Shown here piece after piece: positions 59,855 through 64,000 of a stretch of 64,000 nt of DNA. Position 1 is the first letter of the stretch, and each line of letters opens with the position of its first letter. The stretch is from Poronia punctata (taxonomy: Eukaryota; Ascomycota; Sordariomycetes; Xylariales; Xylariaceae), in the NCBI GenBank assembly GCA_022579005.1, contig MU401493.1, forward strand, positions 170,779 to 234,778. Direction: 5' to 3'. The position numbers were made by a program, and so were the translations under genes. The notes under the pieces were generated by a model, which saw only the letters and a program-made list of their open reading frames with translations, was not told where the DNA came from and searched no databases.

Positions 59855-60940
59855 TTAGCCCAGTTGGCTGTGAAGACTAAGGTACGCAACAAGCTGGTAT
59901 TGGCTTACGTAAGAAAGGGAGACATTGGATGACTACGGATATCGTTTCGAAGACGCCAACTTGTAGTAGTAATTGGGGCGTTAAGAAGATACAGAAAACA
60001 GCTAGAATTTTTGTCAGTTTTTTTCTGTTGGCTCATAGTTTTAATATAACTAGTCAGATTCTCGTGTACACGATGGAATCCTTCAACCGGACCCCCCTTC
60101 GACGTTATAGAGTGCCCTCTCCAGGAAAGCAACGCGCTACGTAGGTTAGGGGGAGGTCAGGTATTCTTCACATACCGCAATCCAAGTAGGAGACTGGACC
60201 GAGAATCATACTCACGAGGACTTGGTCGCTTCGAGTTAACTTTATGTCTTCTCCTCGATATATCTAGGTATGTAGGTAGGATTCTTGATCGGTGGACTCG
60301 AGTCCTATTCTGAAATGGGATTGGTAAGAGAAGGCGAAGAAACACTTTTACAGTAAACCTTTTTGTAATATATTCGACAAACACGATTGGAGTTCAAAGT
60401 AAAGCTTCTATTTGTTTTGATCAAAGAAATTGGTATATGTATCATAGCAACCTGCTGTGTCTTTTGACGCAAGTGGACAGACAATACAAACTTTGGGAAC
60501 TGGCAAGCCAGGTGAAACTTGAAAGGAGCGTTGCGTACCTGCCGTAATCATAGAACCCACCAATAAGGTTATTGCGCTGCGATTGGGAAAAACCGGGCTC
60601 CATGTCCCAGTTAGAACTTACCGAGGTTCCAACATCAACAAAGGTTTCCCACCTACCTACAACACGCATGCTCTAGATCTAGAAGTCAGGCGTGTGGCTA
60701 GCTTCTTTACAATAGGTATTCATTGATAGTCAAGAATGGGTAGGTGTTACCGTCGCCGTCGCCGTCACCGTCAACGTGGCAGCTTGCAAAGTGTCCAAGG
60801 TAGGGGAGAAGATGTAGCTTTGCTCTTCTTAGGACAGGAATAATATACGAGTACGCCACAAGCTTGCTATTATTTGCTTTCATTTTTAGGGGGGGGTTTG
60901 TTATTTCTTTTGTTTTGTTTTCTCTTTTCCCGGGAGTTCT
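59855..60940. other. Intergenic, between hydrolase and xylulokinase
   Basis: About 1.1 kb. A candidate first exon for the hydrolase (ATG near 59925 followed by a GTAAGC donor) does not splice in frame. A GTCGCC/GTCACC hexamer tandem lies near 60750-60770. Otherwise nothing is seen. Confidence 0.45.
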
Positions 60941-62969
60941 TTAGTTCCTCGCCACGCTCAAGACCTTATTCTCCATCTCCTCGAAAGCACCTAGCACGTT
61001 GCCATACATCTTGTATTCCTTCTCGCGGTATCCATCGTCGACTTTCTGGATATTCCCCTCCTCCTTCCACCGCGCGCCAATGAGGTCGTCGAAACTCTGC
61101 TCCTCGCCGCGCTCGCACGCCCAGAGCGCCTTGTAAGCTCCGCCGAGCGCGCAGGCGTTCCCGCCGACGTCGAGGCGGTACACGCCCCCCGCACCTCCCA
61201 GCACGTCGCCGAAGACGCGCGCGATGGCAGGGTTGAGCGAGCCGCCGCCCACGAGGTAGATGCGTCGGGGCTGCGCGGGTAGTTGTGGACGGTCCGGGTC
61301 GGCGGACACGAGGCCCTGCGAGCGCAGTCGCATGGACAGAGCCTGCGACTCGACGATGATGCGCGCGTCGGCCTCGGGCGTCCAGTTCGTGCCGGACGAG
61401 GCGGGGTATTCGGAGAGTGAGGAGCCGTCTCGTGCGTCGCAGGTATATCGCCACGTGCCGGCCCGCACGTTGGGTACGATCTCCGGCAGCGGGAAGTATA
61501 GACCGAGCTTCGCTGCGGCTCCCTCCTTAGTAATGTCTAGTGGTGGGGTTTCGAGAACCGATTTGTTGAAGGTCGCCCAGGGGTCGCCGGCACTAGGCTT
61601 CGGTAGTGCGTCGCGGACTTTTTCGCGCGCGAGTCCGCCGTTCTTGTAGCAGAGCATGAACATGTAATGACCCTTTGTAGTCGGGTGATTCATGAAGTGG
61701 TAGGAAGGATCCGGTTTGTAGTTTGGTGTGTTCATGAGGAATGTGCTGGAAGTGCCGAGCGAAACGATGGCGTCGAGAGGACGTAGGGGTAGAGAGAGGA
61801 TCGTTGCCGGGTTGTCGCCTGTGAAAGCTGTGATGCGGCAGTCGGGGCTGAAACCGAAGCGCTCTACGAAATAGGGAGAGACCGTGCCGAGAATCACGCC
61901 GCCATCAATCGGCACTTCGCCGAGCTTTTGGCGCAGGGCCGACACGCCTTCTTTGCCGCCGGCTGTGAGCTCTAGGAGCTCCTGGTTCCAGTCTTCGGCA
62001 CTGATATCCCATAAGTTCATACCCGTGACGTCGCTAATGTCGAATGGCGCGATAGCGCCGAGGAAGACGGATGCGAGGAATGACGAGCATAGGGAGATGC
62101 GCGCCGTTGCGTCGTAGACTTGCGGGCGTCGGCGGCGCATCCGCGTGATCTGGGTACCCGTGAAGCGCTATTGCGGACACGGGGTCAGCCTACCCGCTAA
62201 ACAAGCACAGGGGGGACGGACCGGGGGCGGGGTTCAAAGGTAGGGTGAGAGTCCAACTTACATGATGCGCAGAGCTCCCCGTGGCCTCGGCGAGTTTCTG
62301 CGGGCTGCCAAGATGGGCATCAAAGTTGTCGCATTCTTTCTGTGTGCTGTGATCCTGCCAGTTGGGTGCGAATTCGTATGCGAATACGTCAGCCAACTGC
62401 TCGAGCAGCGGACGTTTCGGATCGAGATTCTTCAGTGTCGTTTCGGCGTCCTTGTTCCAGTAAACACTCGAGTGTTGTTGGCCCGAGCCGCTGATACCCT
62501 TAATTCGCTCCGTGGGGCATCCTTTCTCGCGTAATCTCGTGAGCACGAGTTCTACGGCCTCCACCCACATGGCCACGGGCTGGTACACTTCTCCCTCATC
62601 CTCGTCGATGCGCACGCCCTTTTTGATGTTGTATTTGGGTGCAAAGTCGCCGTCGAAGTCTACCTTGGCTTCTGAAATAACCGTCAATTCTGACGAGACG
62701 ACGATTGCTATTCAAGGTCTACTGTTAGTCCGGGATGCCCGATATAATGACATGGGATAATTGGTCTTGAAGCTGGCAGGTGTTAAGCGCGAGAGTGTGG
62801 TATTGTCGAATGGCACAGCTATGCGAATTAAGGAGAGAATGGCAAAGTACTGGTAAAGGGGGAACAGACAACGACGAATCATAGTTAAAATAACCCAATA
62901 CTTTCTTTACTCACCTTTAAGCTGCTGGGTCGAAAGATCGAAGCCCAGATAGAGGGGACCGGCGCTCAT
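60941..62969 (-). CDS. XKS1: D-xylulose kinase (xylulokinase)
   Basis: Three exons (62969-62915, 62707-62262, 62167-60941) encode 575 residues, normal for fungal xylulokinase. The first exon reads MSAGPLYLGFDLSTQQLK, the first phosphate-binding motif of FGGY kinases, and splices to AIVVSSELTVISEAKVDFD. Exon 2 holds KGISGSGQQHSSVYW and DVFAYEFAPNWQDHST. Exon 3 holds TGTQITRMRR, FTGDNPATILSLPLRPLDAIVSLGTSSTFLMN (ATP site) and YLVGGGSLNPAIARVFGDVLGG near the end. The enzyme phosphorylates D-xylulose to xylulose 5-phosphate, the entry of pentoses into the pentose phosphate pathway. Exon 3 is clearly more GC-rich than the surrounding DNA. The 207-bp first intron is long for this window. Confidence 0.97.
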
Positions 62970-63813
62970 CCTTACTTACTACTATGCTATCTCTCTCTTG
63001 CACGTTTCCTTACCGCGTCTATTAAACGTGTTGAGAAAGGATATGATGTAATATGTTATTATATATTTGGTCTAGGTTTTAAGTAAGAAGTGAAAGTAGA
63101 AAGGAGGGGAAAGCAGATTTCAAGTCAAAGTGACACTATAAAAAGGAAAAAAGAGTATAATATATCGCGCAAAGGGGTTCAACATGACCAAAAACAAGTC
63201 CAAAAAGATCTAGATATCACAATATCGATGGCATATACCTACATCGGATTGGAGAATTGCTGATACATACAAAACGAACCCCACGATCCATCCCCAAGTC
63301 TGTCTCTCCCCCTTTTTTTTTTTTTTGGAATGTACATACAGACGCGGGGCAATAGGTACATGTAGCTCCACGACTCAGTAGTTTTTTGGTATTTAGCCTA
63401 AACGGTCAGCCGGTCCAATCACCAATCAATTTACCGTGTCTTTTTTCTATACCTATTCTTGGGGCATTTGGTAATAAGGTGGTGTTTTGTCAGTTGATTA
63501 TTGATTATTATTATGGTCCGTGACATGCTTGTCATAATTAAAACGCTAAGTAGGTTGATTATAGGGCAAAGTCACAGCTAATTAAGCGACAGCAGTAGCT
63601 CTTTATAAGACAAATAAGTTAAATTGTGTTTTGTTAAAGAATTATTGTTTTTAATTATTATTGTAAAGAAACGACTACCTACTTACTATACCTATAAGTA
63701 CTATAGTACCTATATGTAGGTAAATTAGTATGTTGACTGTATATAAGGCTATAGTTATAGTGTAGGGTATGTTAGTGATGCTGTTTTATAGTGTTGAACG
63801 CGCTTATAATAAT
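62970..63813. other. Intergenic, promoter side of XKS1
   Basis: AT-rich sequence with a T run near 63315-63328 and several ATTATT words. It should contain the XKS1 promoter. No gene is seen. Confidence 0.5.
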
Positions 63814-64000
63814 ACCTTTGGAATTGACCTGCCATGGCCATGACCTTTGGAATTGACCTGCCATGACCTTTGGAATTGACCTGCCATGGCCATGACCTTT
63901 GGAATTGACCTGCCATGGCCATGACCTTTGGAATTGACCTGCCATGGCCATGACCTTTGGAATTGACCTGACCTGCCATGGCCATTACCTTTGGAATTGA
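63814..64000. repeat. Minisatellite with 29-bp unit, continuing past the window
   Basis: Seven starts of ACCTTTGGAATTGACCTG are visible. Full units are ACCTTTGGAATTGACCTG plus CCATGGCCATG (29 bp). One unit lacks a CCATGG half (23 bp), another has an extra ACCTG, and the last visible unit is cut by the window end. The array is made of short palindromes (CCATGG, CATGGCCATG). An open minus-strand frame across it is a by-product of the repeat. Confidence 0.92.

Noticed and set aside
60966..61454. Arg-rich minus-strand open frame
   Set aside because: It is an out-of-frame reading of the GC-rich xylulokinase exon.
58646..62969. Sugar-utilisation cluster of hydrolase and xylulokinase
   Set aside because: Only one sugar enzyme is present, there is no transporter or regulator, and the hydrolase is of the lipase/esterase type. 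Adjacency alone is not evidence.
63755..63985. Minus-strand open frame with repeated Gly/His/Met residues
   Set aside because: It is a translation of the 29-bp minisatellite; unit lengths of 23 and 34 would shift the frame.

Overview
This window is nuclear DNA from a filamentous ascomycete (Pezizomycotina). A Sordariomycete is most likely, judging from protein style and the many TACCTAC-type motifs between genes; that placement is inference. The evidence for a fungus is direct. Genes are monocistronic on both strands and carry short introns of about 50-130 bp with GTRNGT-like donors, CTAAC-like branch points and YAG acceptors. The proteins are typical fungal forms, and no operons, ribosome-binding sites or CRISPR arrays are seen. 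Coordinates below come from hand-spliced models, checked by reading frame at every junction.

Layout. 0.8-1.7 kb: BMT5-like rRNA methyltransferase (-). 4.5-7.9 kb: large unassigned nuclear-looking protein (+). 9.3-10.9 kb: SUMO E1 subunit AOS1 (-). 13.3-15.2 kb: unassigned protein with a split galactose-binding-like fold (+). 16.5-17.6 kb: eIF6/TIF6 (+). 18.4-18.9 kb: a non-autonomous hAT-like element with an intact 8-bp target duplication. 20.4-21.9 kb: coiled-coil protein (+). 22.7-23.1 kb: complex I NDUFB3 (-). 24.0-25.5 kb: CAF1/POP2 deadenylase (+). 26.1 kb: a 10-N assembly gap between G and C homopolymers. 27.7-28.8 kb: cytochrome b5 reductase CBR1 (-). 29.9-30.6 kb: DUF3605/GIG1-like (+). 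30.7-31.2 kb: SND2/TMEM208 (-). 32.3-34.8 kb: APC3/CDC27 (+). 36.5-37.1 kb: histone H4 (+). 37.7-38.3 kb: TRAPP subunit TRS20 (-). 38.8-39.3 kb: mitoribosomal mL60/MRPL31 (+). 39.8-40.6 kb: cap-binding CBC2 (-). 41.2-43.9 kb: nucleoporin NUP82 (+). 45.1-47.2 kb: unassigned protein with a repeat-rich, prion-like tail (-). 49.6-52.7 kb: PI 4-kinase PIK1 (-). 53.2-53.7 kb: long inverted repeat around a TAGG microsatellite. 54.6-55.8 kb: NC2-alpha/BUR6 histone-fold repressor (-). 58.6-59.9 kb: alpha/beta hydrolase (-). 60.9-63.0 kb: xylulokinase (-). 63.8 kb to the end: a minisatellite that runs off the window.

Most genes are conserved single-copy housekeeping functions in RNA metabolism, ribosome biogenesis, cell cycle, secretion and transport, and mitochondria. 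There is no secondary-metabolite, pathogenicity or defence cluster. Several gene pairs share divergent promoters (NDUFB3/CAF1, CBR1/GIG1, SND2/CDC27, TRS20/MRPL31, CBC2/NUP82). The unusual material lies in the intergenic DNA (the hAT-like element, the inverted repeat, microsatellites and a dispersed GTACGAGTAC/TACCTAC motif) and in a few genes with repeat-driven changes (the CBC2 tail, the 45-47 kb protein, the NC2-alpha N terminus).
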